Positions 26,451 to 33,281 of a DNA stretch of 33,281 nt are shown piece after piece. The notes under the pieces were generated by a model, which did no database searches, had not been told where the DNA came from, and saw only the letters and a program-made list of their open reading frames with translations. Numbering within the stretch: the first letter of the stretch is position 1; the number at the start of each line of letters is the position of its first letter. The stretch covers positions 1 through 33,281 of the forward strand of contig JAJFJK010000164.1 of NCBI GenBank assembly GCA_021774075.1, read 5' to 3'. This DNA is from Nitrosomonas sp. (lineage in GTDB: Bacteria; Pseudomonadota; Gammaproteobacteria; Burkholderiales; Nitrosomonadaceae). The translations under genes and the position numbers were made by a program.

Positions 26451-27191
26451 ATGTTGTGTGCGAAATATCGGCAGTTCTTCTGTTTTCTTGTTGTTCTCTG
26501 TTTCATGTTCCTGGTAGCTCCTTCAAACGTACAAGCAAAAAACTGGTGGACGACAAGTCGTGAATCTGTCGGACTTGCACCAGATCCGACCACTACGCTG
26601 GAGGCCATTATTCATGTTTATGGTGCGCGTGCTTATGGCTGGCGTGGTTATTTTGGTATACACACATGGATTGCAGTGAAGCCAACGAATGCTGAAACCT
26701 ATACGGTTTATGAAGTAATCGGCTGGCGTCAACGTCGTAAAATTCCGGTGTTGGCAATTTATGATAATGTGCCTGACAGACGCTGGTACGGTAATGCGCC
26801 AGTGATTTTGGCTGAGAAGAGGGGCAAGGGCGTAGATGCATTGATTGAGCGCATAGATCAAGCGGCGTATGATTATCCCTATGCAAGGAGATACACCGTC
26901 TGGCCTGGTCCTAATTCAAATACATTTACTGCCTGGGTTTCACGTGCAGTTCCTGAATTAGCGCTTGACTTGCCGCCAACTGCCATCGGTAAAGACTATT
27001 TGGGTTATCGATTTATCGCATCACCACCCAGTGGAAGTGGTTTGCAATTCTCAGTTTTTGGGCTGTTGGGTGTGATAGCCAGTGGTGTGGAAGGTCTGGA
27101 GTTTAACTTGCTTGGCTTAACTTTTGGTATTGCTCCTGATCCGTGGGCAATTAAATTGCCAATGGTAGGACGTATTGATTTGGCGGTATGA
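26451..27191 (+). CDS. DUF3750 family protein, exported
   Basis: The 246-residue product from ATG 26451 has a signal peptide or anchor (QFFCFLVVLCFMFLVAPSNVQA) followed by the DUF3750 core. The core includes IIHVYGARAYGWRGYFGIHTWIA, YTVYEVIGWRQRR, RRYTVWPGPNSNTFTAWVSRAVPEL and KDYLGYRF. The function of the family is unknown. A conserved HTW and NSNTFTAWV pattern recalls papain-like or NlpC-type folds, but that is only a resemblance. A TTG at 26436 would add five residues. The gene precedes fbpA by 108 bases on the same strand; the candidate Fur box between them suggests separate control. Confidence 0.8.
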   Translation: MLCAKYRQFFCFLVVLCFMFLVAPSNVQAKNWWTTSRESVGLAPDPTTTLEAIIHVYGARAYGWRGYFGIHTWIAVKPTNAETYTVYEVIGWRQRRKIPVLAIYDNVPDRRWYGNAPVILAEKRGKGVDALIERIDQAAYDYPYARRYTVWPGPNSNTFTAWVSRAVPELALDLPPTAIGKDYLGYRFIASPPSGSGLQFSVFGLLGVIASGVEGLEFNLLGLTFGIAPDPWAIKLPMVGRIDLAV

Positions 27192-27233
27192 CAAAAGGAA
27201 GCTGCATGGTTAGCATACCAAAGTAGCTATAAT

Positions 27234-27248
27234 TGATAATTATTCTTA
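27234..27248. promoter_or_regulatory. Candidate Fur box upstream of fbpA
   Basis: TGATAAT-T-ATTCTTA follows the 7-1-7 Fur pattern (TGATAAT-n-ATTATCA), with a perfect left half and five of seven matches on the right. It lies 52-66 bases before the fbpA ATG. Fur would repress the iron transporter when iron is plentiful. The region is AT-rich, so chance similarity is possible. Confidence 0.5.
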
Positions 27249-27299
27249 TTCGTAATATAGTGCTCGTTTATAGCTATTTATTTGCCTGGAAGTTTTGTA

Positions 27300-28313
27300 A
27301 TGTTAAGAAGTATTTTAAATCGTTTTTTTGCAGCGTTGTTTTGTTTTGTTTCCCTGTTTGTTACCCAACCTGTTTACGCTGAACAGGTCGTTGTGTATTC
27401 GGCAAGAATTGAGCAACTGATTAAACCAATGTTTGATGCTTTTACCAAGGAAACGGGAATCCGGGTCAGATATACAACAGACAAAGAAGGTGCTTTGCTT
27501 GCCCGATTAAAGGCTGAAGGCAGAAATACACCTGCAGATATGTTAATAACAGCGGATGCCGGTAATTTATGGGCGGCTGCGCAGGCTAAACTGTTAAAGC
27601 CAGTGGTTTCAGATGTGCTGACAGCCAATATTCCCGCACACTTACGTGACCCACAAAATGAATGGTTTGGTTTATCAATACGTGCACGAACGTTAGTTTA
27701 TAACACGCAAAGAGTAAAACCTGCGGCGCTTTCAACCTATGCAGCTTTAGCCGATCCCAAATGGAATAGACAACTGTGTTTGCGTACTTCCAAGAAAGTG
27801 TATAACCAATCATTGGTGGCAATGATGATTGCCGAGTATGGTGAAGCAGAGGCGGAGAAGATTGTACGTGGTTGGGTGGCTAATTTGGCTACGGATCCAA
27901 TATCTGATGATACCCGGGCGATGGAGTTTGTGGCTGCCGGTAGATGTGGCGTGACTATTGTCAACACATATTACTATGGCCGGTTGATGAAAAAAGACCC
28001 TACATTACCTCTGGCGATTTTTTGGCCAAATCAGGAGAATAGTGGCGTACATGTCAATATTTCTGGCGCGGGGATTACCCGTTATAGTCGTAATGAACAA
28101 GCCGCTATTAAATTGCTGGAATTTTTGTCTTCTGATAAAGCACAGAATCTGTTTGCAGATGTCAATATGGAATATCCTGTCAATCCGAACATAGCGCCTG
28201 ACCCGTTTGTTGAAACCTGGGGAAGCTTTAAAAAAAATCCAATGAATATTACAAAAGCCGGTGAACTGCAAACGACAGCGGTAAAATTGATGGACCGTGC
28301 GGGTTATCGATGA
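27300..28313 (+). CDS. fbpA: Fe(III) ABC transporter periplasmic binding protein FbpA
   Basis: From ATG 27300 (GGAAG seven bases before) the product has 337 residues and a signal peptide cut near VYA-EQ at 27/28. The mature protein begins EQVVVYSARIEQLIKPMFDAF and carries the family iron-binding tyrosines in VNTYYYGRLM (224-226). The pattern DADMLITADAGNLW-like ADMLITADAGNLW and GAGITRYSRN also fits. It binds Fe(III) in the periplasm and delivers it to FbpB/FbpC. A TTG at 27282 is a weaker start. A 262-base palindromic element and a second one separate it from fbpB. Confidence 0.93.
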   Translation: MLRSILNRFFAALFCFVSLFVTQPVYAEQVVVYSARIEQLIKPMFDAFTKETGIRVRYTTDKEGALLARLKAEGRNTPADMLITADAGNLWAAAQAKLLKPVVSDVLTANIPAHLRDPQNEWFGLSIRARTLVYNTQRVKPAALSTYAALADPKWNRQLCLRTSKKVYNQSLVAMMIAEYGEAEAEKIVRGWVANLATDPISDDTRAMEFVAAGRCGVTIVNTYYYGRLMKKDPTLPLAIFWPNQENSGVHVNISGAGITRYSRNEQAAIKLLEFLSSDKAQNLFADVNMEYPVNPNIAPDPFVETWGSFKKNPMNITKAGELQTTAVKLMDRAGYR

Positions 28314-28317
28314 CATG

Positions 28318-28585
28318 CTAGTACTCCTTCAACTTGATATTTTAGGGTACAGCGCTCACAAGATGTTTCGTCACAAGGCGCAGCACGCAGATAATGGTTA
28401 TTCCCTTGGCAAGTGCTGCAACGCAGTGACGGGACATCTTGTGAGTGCCCTTCGGGTTAGCTTTTCAGGGTTACTAGCGGTGTTAGGTCTCTTGACAAGG
28501 GAATGCCATTGCTTGCAAGACCCGCCTTGCCAGTAACATTGAAAAGCTAACTGTACCCTAAAATATCAAGTTGAAGGAGTACCAG
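28318..28585. repeat. Cloverleaf-like palindromic element between fbpA and fbpB
   Basis: The outer arms 28321-28352 and 28551-28582 are a perfect 32-bp inverted repeat and extend a few bases outward with one mismatch. Inside are two imperfect hairpins. Hairpin 1 pairs 28355-28366 with 28434-28445 and 28380-28386 with 28413-28419. Hairpin 2 pairs 28456-28467 with 28540-28551 plus weaker inner pairing. The apex of hairpin 1 (28393-28413) is nearly complementary to the apex region of hairpin 2 (28491-28510). The element begins five bases after the fbpA stop. It has no ORF, so it looks like a non-autonomous mobile (MITE-like) or structured RNA element. As RNA it could end, slow or stabilise the fbpA transcript. 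Confidence 0.85.
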
Positions 28586-28746
28586 GAGGCTGTCTGAGAA
28601 TAGAATAATCTACTGCGGAAAAGCCATTTTGGTCATATTTCCCGATAATTATTGTTAAATAGAACAACTATTCGCCTCAAATGATCAAAAAATCTGCCTC
28701 AAAATGCCTTTCCCTCGCTACGATTACTATTCTCGGACGACCTCCT
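28584..28746. repeat. Second MITE-like palindrome abutting the first
   Basis: Left arm 28584-28610 (AGGAGGCTGTCTGAGAATAG...) pairs with right arm 28722-28746 (...CTATTCTCGGACGACCTCCT) with a few mismatches and a small gap. An inner pairing between the GCGGAAAAGCCATTTT region near 28615 and the AAAATGCCTTTCCCTCGC region near 28701 continues the stem. It starts where the 32-bp arm of the first element ends and finishes 53 bases before fbpB. It contains no ORF. The sequence differs from the first element, so this is a second family rather than a copy. Confidence 0.7.
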
Positions 28747-28799
28747 AGGAAAGCTAATGCGTTGCAGAAAGTAACAACCCCACAAGCCGATTTTATCAA

Positions 28800-30404
28800 A
28801 TGACTGCCAGTTGGCGTTTGCTTCCTTTCTTAGTTGCTGCACTGGTTCTGGTGCCAGTTGGCGTTGTTGTTGCGTCTTTTTTCACACCTGCTAATGATGT
28901 TTGGCAGCATATTGTCGAAACAACGCTGCCATTTTTGTTGGTTAATACTTTTTGGCTAGCCTTAGGGGTGGTGTCCGGCACGGTATTGCTGGGCGTGAGT
29001 CTGGCTTGGTTTACTGCGGTTTATGAGTTTCCTGGCCGAAAATTCTTTTCCTGGGCGTTGTTATTACCTCTGGCTATTCCTGCTTATGTGACAGCATTTG
29101 TCGCATTGGGCCTGTTTGATTTTACCGGACCCATTCAAACATCACTACGTGCCTGGTCGGGATCGGATTTGCTTTGGTTTCCTGATATACGCGGCAGGAT
29201 GGGCGTTATCATTGTCATGACATTGGCTTTTTACCCCTATGTGTATTTGCTTACCCGTAATGCGTTTTTAAGTCAGGGAAAACGTTCACTGGAGGCTGCG
29301 CAATCGTTGGGCCAAAACCGTCAAAGAGGTTTCTTTAAGGTGGTGTTGCCGATGGCGAGTCCCTGGATAGCCGGTGGCGCCATGCTTGTTTTGATGGAAA
29401 CATTGGCTGATTTTGGTACCGTTTCTGTCTTTAACTACGATACGTTTACCACAGCAATTTACAAAGCGTGGTTTAGCATGTTTTCCTTGCCCGCTGCATC
29501 TCAGCTCGCTTCTTTGTTAATCATCGTCGTGTTTGTGATCATTGTTTTGGAGCAGCAGTTTCGCTCACGCATGCGTTATGCTGAAAACAAAAAAAGCCAG
29601 CGTGCTGATCGTATTCAGCTCACGGGTTGGCATAATTTCTTGGTAACAGGTTTTGTTGTGGCGGTATTGTTTTTTGCATTCATTTTGCCGGTTACACAAT
29701 TATGTATTTGGGCAATACAGTCGCTAAGTGTGGATTTTGACTATGCGCGTTATTTAGAATTTCTTTGGCATTCATTTGTGTTGTCAGGACTTGCGGCTTT
29801 GCTGACCTGTTCAATTGTGATCGTGATGGTTTATGCGGCGCGTCGTCATCCAAGTTTGAGCATGCGTATGGCGGTGCGTACGGCAACTATTGGTTATGCA
29901 TTACCTGGTGCTGTTTTAGCAATTGGTGTTTTTGTCCCACTTGCTTGGCTGGATGGTCAATTAAGTGATTTAGCCTTGCAATTATTTCAGATTGAAACGG
30001 GTTTGTTGATTCAAGGTACACTCATTATCATGTTGATTGCTTATTTGATACGCTTTATGGCGGTGAGTCATTATCCGATTGACAGTGCTATGCAGCGTGT
30101 TACACCAAATATTGATGAGGCAGCGATGGGGTTGGGTTTGTATGGCTGGGCAATGATATGGAAAGTGCATATTCCGATATTAAAACCCGGTATTTTTACA
30201 GCGGCGACATTGGTGTTTGTGGATGTGATGAAGGAAATGCCTATTACTTTGATGACGCGCCCTTTTGGTTGGGATACCTTGGCTGTGAGAGTTTTTGAAA
30301 TGACCTCTGAAGGTGAGTGGGAACAGGCTGCTTTGCCCGCTGTAACAATCGTGCTGGCCGGATTAATGCCCATTATATTTTTTATGCGTCAAACAGAAAA
30401 ATAA
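28800..30404 (+). CDS. fbpB: Fe(III) ABC transporter permease FbpB
   Basis: This 534-residue fused permease has about twelve hydrophobic segments and two EAA loops that dock the ATPase: EAAQSLGQNRQRGFFKVVLP near residue 164 and DEAAMGLGLYGWAMIWKVHIP near 438. The duplicated half structure and length are those of Fe(III) (FbpB/SfuB/AfuB) permeases. No good ribosome-binding site precedes the ATG, and the two palindromes upstream may limit read-through from fbpA. The stop is followed after five bases by fbpC, so those two are coupled. Confidence 0.93.
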   Translation: MTASWRLLPFLVAALVLVPVGVVVASFFTPANDVWQHIVETTLPFLLVNTFWLALGVVSGTVLLGVSLAWFTAVYEFPGRKFFSWALLLPLAIPAYVTAFVALGLFDFTGPIQTSLRAWSGSDLLWFPDIRGRMGVIIVMTLAFYPYVYLLTRNAFLSQGKRSLEAAQSLGQNRQRGFFKVVLPMASPWIAGGAMLVLMETLADFGTVSVFNYDTFTTAIYKAWFSMFSLPAASQLASLLIIVVFVIIVLEQQFRSRMRYAENKKSQRADRIQLTGWHNFLVTGFVVAVLFFAFILPVTQLCIWAIQSLSVDFDYARYLEFLWHSFVLSGLAALLTCSIVIVMVYAARRHPSLSMRMAVRTATIGYALPGAVLAIGVFVPLAWLDGQLSDLALQLFQIETGLLIQGTLIIMLIAYLIRFMAVSHYPIDSAMQRVTPNIDEAAMGLGLYGWAMIWKVHIPILKPGIFTAATLVFVDVMKEMPITLMTRPFGWDTLAVRVFEMTSEGEWEQAALPAVTIVLAGLMPIIFFMRQTEK

Positions 30405-30409
30405 AAATC

Positions 30410-31486
30410 ATGGAACCTGCATTATTACAACTCAATTCTGTTCGGCAAACTTATGGTGAACATGACGTTATTACTGGCCTGTCATTGCGTTTGCAGGCTG
30501 GCAGTATTGGCTGCTTATTAGGCCCAAGTGGTTGTGGCAAAACAACTGCGCTACGTTGTATTGCCGGGTTTGAATCAGTTTCCGCCGGAGAAATTCTGCT
30601 GAATGGCCAATGTGTGAGTAGTGCAACATCATCATTGCCGCCGGAGCAACGACAGATTGGCATGGTGTTTCAGGACTATGCGTTATTTCCACATCTCAAT
30701 GTGGCTGCAAATATCGGTTTTGGGCTGCATCAATTACCCAGAGCCAAGCGTAAACAACGTATTGATGAGCTGCTGAATGTTGTGCAGCTGGCTGAAGTAT
30801 CGAAGAAATATCCGCACGAGTTATCAGGTGGTCAGCAGCAACGTGTGGCATTAGCACGTGCTTTAGCACCCAGACCAAGCCTTATTTTACTGGATGAGCC
30901 TTTTTCCAATTTGGATGTGAGTTTGCGTGAGCGCTTAAGCCTGGAAGTTCGCGAAATTCTTAAAGGGCAAGGTATGACAGCGATATTGGTGACGCATGAT
31001 CAGGCCGAGGCGTTTGCTATTGCGGATGAGATTGGTGTCATGCATCAAGGTGAAATTCAACAATGGGATAGCGCTTACAATCTTTATCATCGCCCAGCCA
31101 ATCGCTTTGTCGCAAATTTCATTGGTCAGGGTGTGTTTCTTCCGGGTAGAGTCATTGATGAGCGACAAGTGGAAATTGAGTTGGGTATTTTGCAGGGACG
31201 TATGCCGCAGCAAAGCGCATCAAGTTCCGAACAACGTGGAAAAGACCGTATTGTGGATGTTCTGTTGCGACCGGATGATATCGTGCACGATGATGCCAGT
31301 GCCCTGCAGGCAACCGTTATATATAGGGCTTTTCGTGGCGCGGAGATTTTATATACTTTGCGTTTGACCAGCGGCGATACCGTCTTGTCATTAGTGCCAA
31401 GCCATCATAATCATGTGTTGGGTGAGAAAATAGGAATCAAGTTGGAAGCTGATCATGTTGTGGTATTTGATCAAATTGAATCATAA
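30410..31486 (+). CDS. fbpC: Fe(III) ABC transporter ATPase FbpC
   Basis: From ATG 30410 the protein has 358 residues. Walker A is GPSGCGKTT at 38-46, the Q-loop is in MVFQDYALFPH, the signature LSGGQQQR is at 138-145, Walker B is LILLDEP at 158-164, and the switch His is in LVTHDQ. The C-terminal 110 residues form the regulatory OB-type domain of the family. It powers Fe(III) import through FbpB. An upstream in-frame ATG at 30317 lies inside fbpB and adds 31 residues foreign to the family, so it was rejected. Confidence 0.95.
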   Translation: MEPALLQLNSVRQTYGEHDVITGLSLRLQAGSIGCLLGPSGCGKTTALRCIAGFESVSAGEILLNGQCVSSATSSLPPEQRQIGMVFQDYALFPHLNVAANIGFGLHQLPRAKRKQRIDELLNVVQLAEVSKKYPHELSGGQQQRVALARALAPRPSLILLDEPFSNLDVSLRERLSLEVREILKGQGMTAILVTHDQAEAFAIADEIGVMHQGEIQQWDSAYNLYHRPANRFVANFIGQGVFLPGRVIDERQVEIELGILQGRMPQQSASSSEQRGKDRIVDVLLRPDDIVHDDASALQATVIYRAFRGAEILYTLRLTSGDTVLSLVPSHHNHVLGEKIGIKLEADHVVVFDQIES

Positions 31487-31514
31487 GGTTGCAATGACTG
31501 CATGCTTTTTTGCT

Positions 31515-31622
31515 GAAGTAATGCTAAGCCAAAAATAAATCGTTACTTCCTTTATTGAAGAGCGTAATATTAGCGAAATGATGCTTCCCTTTTACTTCTT
31601 TTTTCTATAGCATACGAAGTAA
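31515..31622. repeat. Four GAAGTAA/TTACTTC words in the fbpC-trxA gap
   Basis: The 252-base gap between fbpC and trxA holds GAAGTAA at 31515-31521, TTACTTC at 31543-31549, TTACTTC at 31592-31598 and GAAGTAA at 31616-31622. They form two inverted-repeat pairs with loops of about 21 and 17 bases. No gene is seen in the gap. They may be operator half-sites or mRNA hairpins; no known regulator is recognised. The rest of the gap is AT-rich. Confidence 0.4.
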
Positions 31623-31738
31623 TTTGATATTCTACTTTTCTTGTGCAACTTTTATTCCAAACGATATTGTAAATCAGTCTCTCGGATCCTATGTTGCGCT
31701 ATCTCACCACTTAATCGAATAACTTGAATGAGGATTAT

Positions 31739-32065
31739 ATGAGTCAGCATATTCATTACGTCACTGATGCTAATTTTGATGCAGAAGTTTTACAATCACC
31801 CACGCCTGTGTTGGTCGATTATTGGGCTGAGTGGTGTGGCCCCTGTAAGATGATTGCGCCTATTTTAGATGAAATTGCCAGTGAATATGGCGAGCGTCTC
31901 AAAGTAGCCAAGTTGAATATTGATGAGAATCAGGTTACGCCGCCAAAATATGGTATTCGCGGTATTCCAACACTGATGCTGTTTAAAGGTGGAAATATAG
32001 AAGCAACCAAAGTGGGCGCGTTATCAAAGTCACAATTGACAGCATTTATTGACAGCCACTTATAA
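31739..32065 (+). CDS. trxA: Thioredoxin 1
   Basis: This 108-residue thioredoxin has the WCGPC active site at 32-36, the Asp in VLVDYWAEW, and cis-Pro in [14 protein letters not shown]. It is standard length and fold. An AGGA box lies seven bases before ATG 31739; an ATG 15 bases upstream was passed over. It reduces cytoplasmic disulphides and may supply electrons to the Bcp enzyme and, through a DsbD-type protein, to CcmG. trxA directly before rho is a common order in proteobacteria. Confidence 0.96.
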   Translation: MSQHIHYVTDANFDAEVLQSPTPVLVDYWAEWCGPCKMIAPILDEIASEYGERLKVAKLNIDENQVTPPKYGIRGIPTLMLFKGGNIEATKVGALSKSQLTAFIDSHL

Positions 32066-32228
32066 ACCCGTTAGTCTTACAAATTACAAGTAATTAGGCT
32101 GAGTACTAATTTACTAAGTAATAATAAAAAGAGTACCGTATCTTTATTTAATTATCCCGTCAGCAACAACTTTCCTTCCGACGTAGTAATCAATCACGTT
32201 AGTTTTTTCAATATCTGCGAGTTTTTTC

Positions 32229-33281
32229 ATGCGCTTATCTGATCTAAAGAATCTACATGTTACAGAATTAATTAAAATGGCTATCGCCAACGAACTAGAC
32301 GGCGCTAACCGTATGCGAAAACAAGATCTGGTTTTTGCATTGCTTAAGAATCAGGCACGTAAAGGTGAAAGCATTTATGGTCATGGTACCCTGGAAGTGC
32401 TGCAGGATGGCTTTGGTTTTTTACGTTCGCCGGATACGTCATATCTTGCAGGGCCTGATGATATTTATATCTCACCCAGCCAGATAAGGCGCTTTAATCT
32501 GCATACGGGAGATTCTGTAGATGGTGAGATTCGACCGCCAAAAGATGGTGAACGTTATTTTGCCTTGGTGAAAGTCGATAAAGTTAACTGTGAGCCACCA
32601 GAGAATTCCAAGCATAAAATTCTATTTGAAAACCTAACGCCGTTATTCCCAACAGAGCGATTGCGGCTTGAGCGGGATATCAAAGCGGAAGAAAATACCA
32701 CCAGCCGTATTATTGATTTGATTGCGCCAATTGGAAAGGGGCAACGTGGTTTGTTGGTTGCCAGTCCAAAATCAGGCAAGACTGTAATGCTGCAACATAT
32801 TGCGCATTCCATTGCCGCAAATTACCCGGATGTTATTTTAATCGTGTTATTGATTGATGAGCGTCCTGAAGAAGTGACTGAAATGACGCGTTCCGTTAGA
32901 GGAGAGGTGATTTCTTCTACCTTTGATGAACCGGCTATGCGCCATGTGCAAGTAGCAGATATGGTCATCGAGAAAGCGAAGCGTCTCATTGAGCATAAAA
33001 AAGACGTTGTCATATTGCTGGATTCAATCACTCGTCTGGCACGTGCTTATAATACCGTCGTGCCTGCTTCAGGTAAGGTGTTGACCGGTGGTGTCGATGC
33101 GCAAGCTTTGCAGCGCCCTAAGCGTTTCTTTGGCGCAGCACGAAATATTGAAGAAGGTGGCTCTCTGACCATCATTGCTACCGCATTGATTGACACCGGT
33201 TCACGTATGGATGATGTGATTTACGAAGAATTTAAAGGTACGGGCAATATGGAGATTCATCTTGACCGGCGCATGGCGGAG
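32229..33281 (+). CDS. rho: Transcription termination factor Rho (3' end outside window)
   Basis: The reading frame is open from ATG 32229 to the window end (351 codons of about 420). The start [18 protein letters not shown] matches Rho N-termini. The RNA-binding cold-shock-like domain shows RNP1 DGFGFLRS at 60-67 and [13 protein letters not shown]. The P-loop ASPKSGKT is at 179-186, followed by [12 protein letters not shown], the Q-loop region LARAYNTV and secondary RNA site. Rho is the hexameric RNA helicase that ends transcription of untranslated RNA. The 163-base leader after trxA is AT-rich with no clear hairpin. The break is only the window edge. Confidence 0.96.
   Translation, partial: MRLSDLKNLHVTELIKMAIANELDGANRMRKQDLVFALLKNQARKGESIYGHGTLEVLQDGFGFLRSPDTSYLAGPDDIYISPSQIRRFNLHTGDSVDGEIRPPKDGERYFALVKVDKVNCEPPENSKHKILFENLTPLFPTERLRLERDIKAEENTTSRIIDLIAPIGKGQRGLLVASPKSGKTVMLQHIAHSIAANYPDVILIVLLIDERPEEVTEMTRSVRGEVISSTFDEPAMRHVQVADMVIEKAKRLIEHKKDVVILLDSITRLARAYNTVVPASGKVLTGGVDAQALQRPKRFFGAARNIEEGGSLTIIATALIDTGSRMDDVIYEEFKGTGNMEIHLDRRMAE

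Noticed and set aside
28318..28585. Integron attC site or CRISPR-like repeat
   Set aside because: The conserved attC core ends (RYYYAAC/GTTRRRY) and an integrase are absent, and there is no regularly spaced direct repeat.
28318..28585. Simple intrinsic terminator of fbpA
   Set aside because: The 32-bp outer stem encloses about 200 bases of further structure and is not followed by a T-run; a terminator role is possible but does not explain the design.
30317..30409. Upstream start for FbpC
   Set aside because: The added residues are an out-of-frame reading of the fbpB end and are absent from the ATPase family.
31487..31514. Intrinsic terminator after fbpC near the GCATGC and T-run
   Set aside because: The T-run is present, but the stem before it is only a 6-base palindrome without a loop, too weak to support.
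1..33281. tRNA, rRNA, CRISPR array, replication origin or toxin-antitoxin pair
   Set aside because: Looked for in the gaps on both strands; no cloverleaf with tRNA consensus, no spaced repeats, no DnaA-box cluster and no small overlapping gene pair was seen.

Overview
The window looks like a chromosomal piece from a betaproteobacterium of the Nitrosomonadaceae (Nitrosomonas-like). This is an inference. It rests on a moderately AT-rich genome, a complete single-operon cytochrome c maturation system (ccmABCDEFGHI), protein flavour close to betaproteobacteria in Mdh, PrpB/PrpC and Rho, heavy investment in TonB receptors and Fe(III) uptake, and a secreted-protein motif of a type I associate with this group. 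No rRNA, tRNA or CRISPR array was seen.

Layout. (1) Positions 1-5717, minus strand: a decayed tandem array of YfiR-like periplasmic proteins paired with TonB-dependent outer-membrane receptors. In transcription order it reads YfiR-B, TBDR-B, a YfiR remnant fused to TBDR-A, YfiR-A, then a truncated TBDR-C cut off next to unrelated DNA at the left edge. (2) 5905-12696, minus strand: three overlapping or abutting signalling genes. They encode a hybrid histidine kinase with a CHASE8-like periplasmic sensor and a C-terminal HPt, a REC-PAS-GGDEF-EAL protein, and an HDOD-REC-GGDEF protein. Blocks 1 and 2 share strand and order and may form one outer-membrane-to-c-di-GMP sensing system, which is the most interesting hypothesis here. 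(3) 12888-14729: a secreted protein of unknown function with six mature-region cysteines, and a dead IS6-family element with three in-frame stops and recognisable ends. (4) 14808-22190, plus strand: ccmABCDEFGHI, followed by a possible terminator and a Bcp-type peroxiredoxin. (5) 22973-26033, minus strand: mdh-prpB-prpC, part of a methylcitrate cycle linked to malate oxidation. (6) 26451-31486, plus strand: a DUF3750 protein and an Fe(III) ABC transporter (fbpA-fbpB-fbpC). A candidate Fur box lies before fbpA, and two adjacent palindromic elements are wedged between fbpA and fbpB. (7) 31739-33281, plus strand: trxA and the first 351 codons of rho.

How the parts fit. Haem proteins need iron, so TonB receptors, the Fbp transporter and the Ccm system together fit an iron- and cytochrome-rich lifestyle. 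The kinase, the two response-regulator enzymes and YfiR proteins would turn an envelope signal into c-di-GMP synthesis or breakdown. Thioredoxin, CcmG, CcmH and Bcp all belong to thiol-redox biology.
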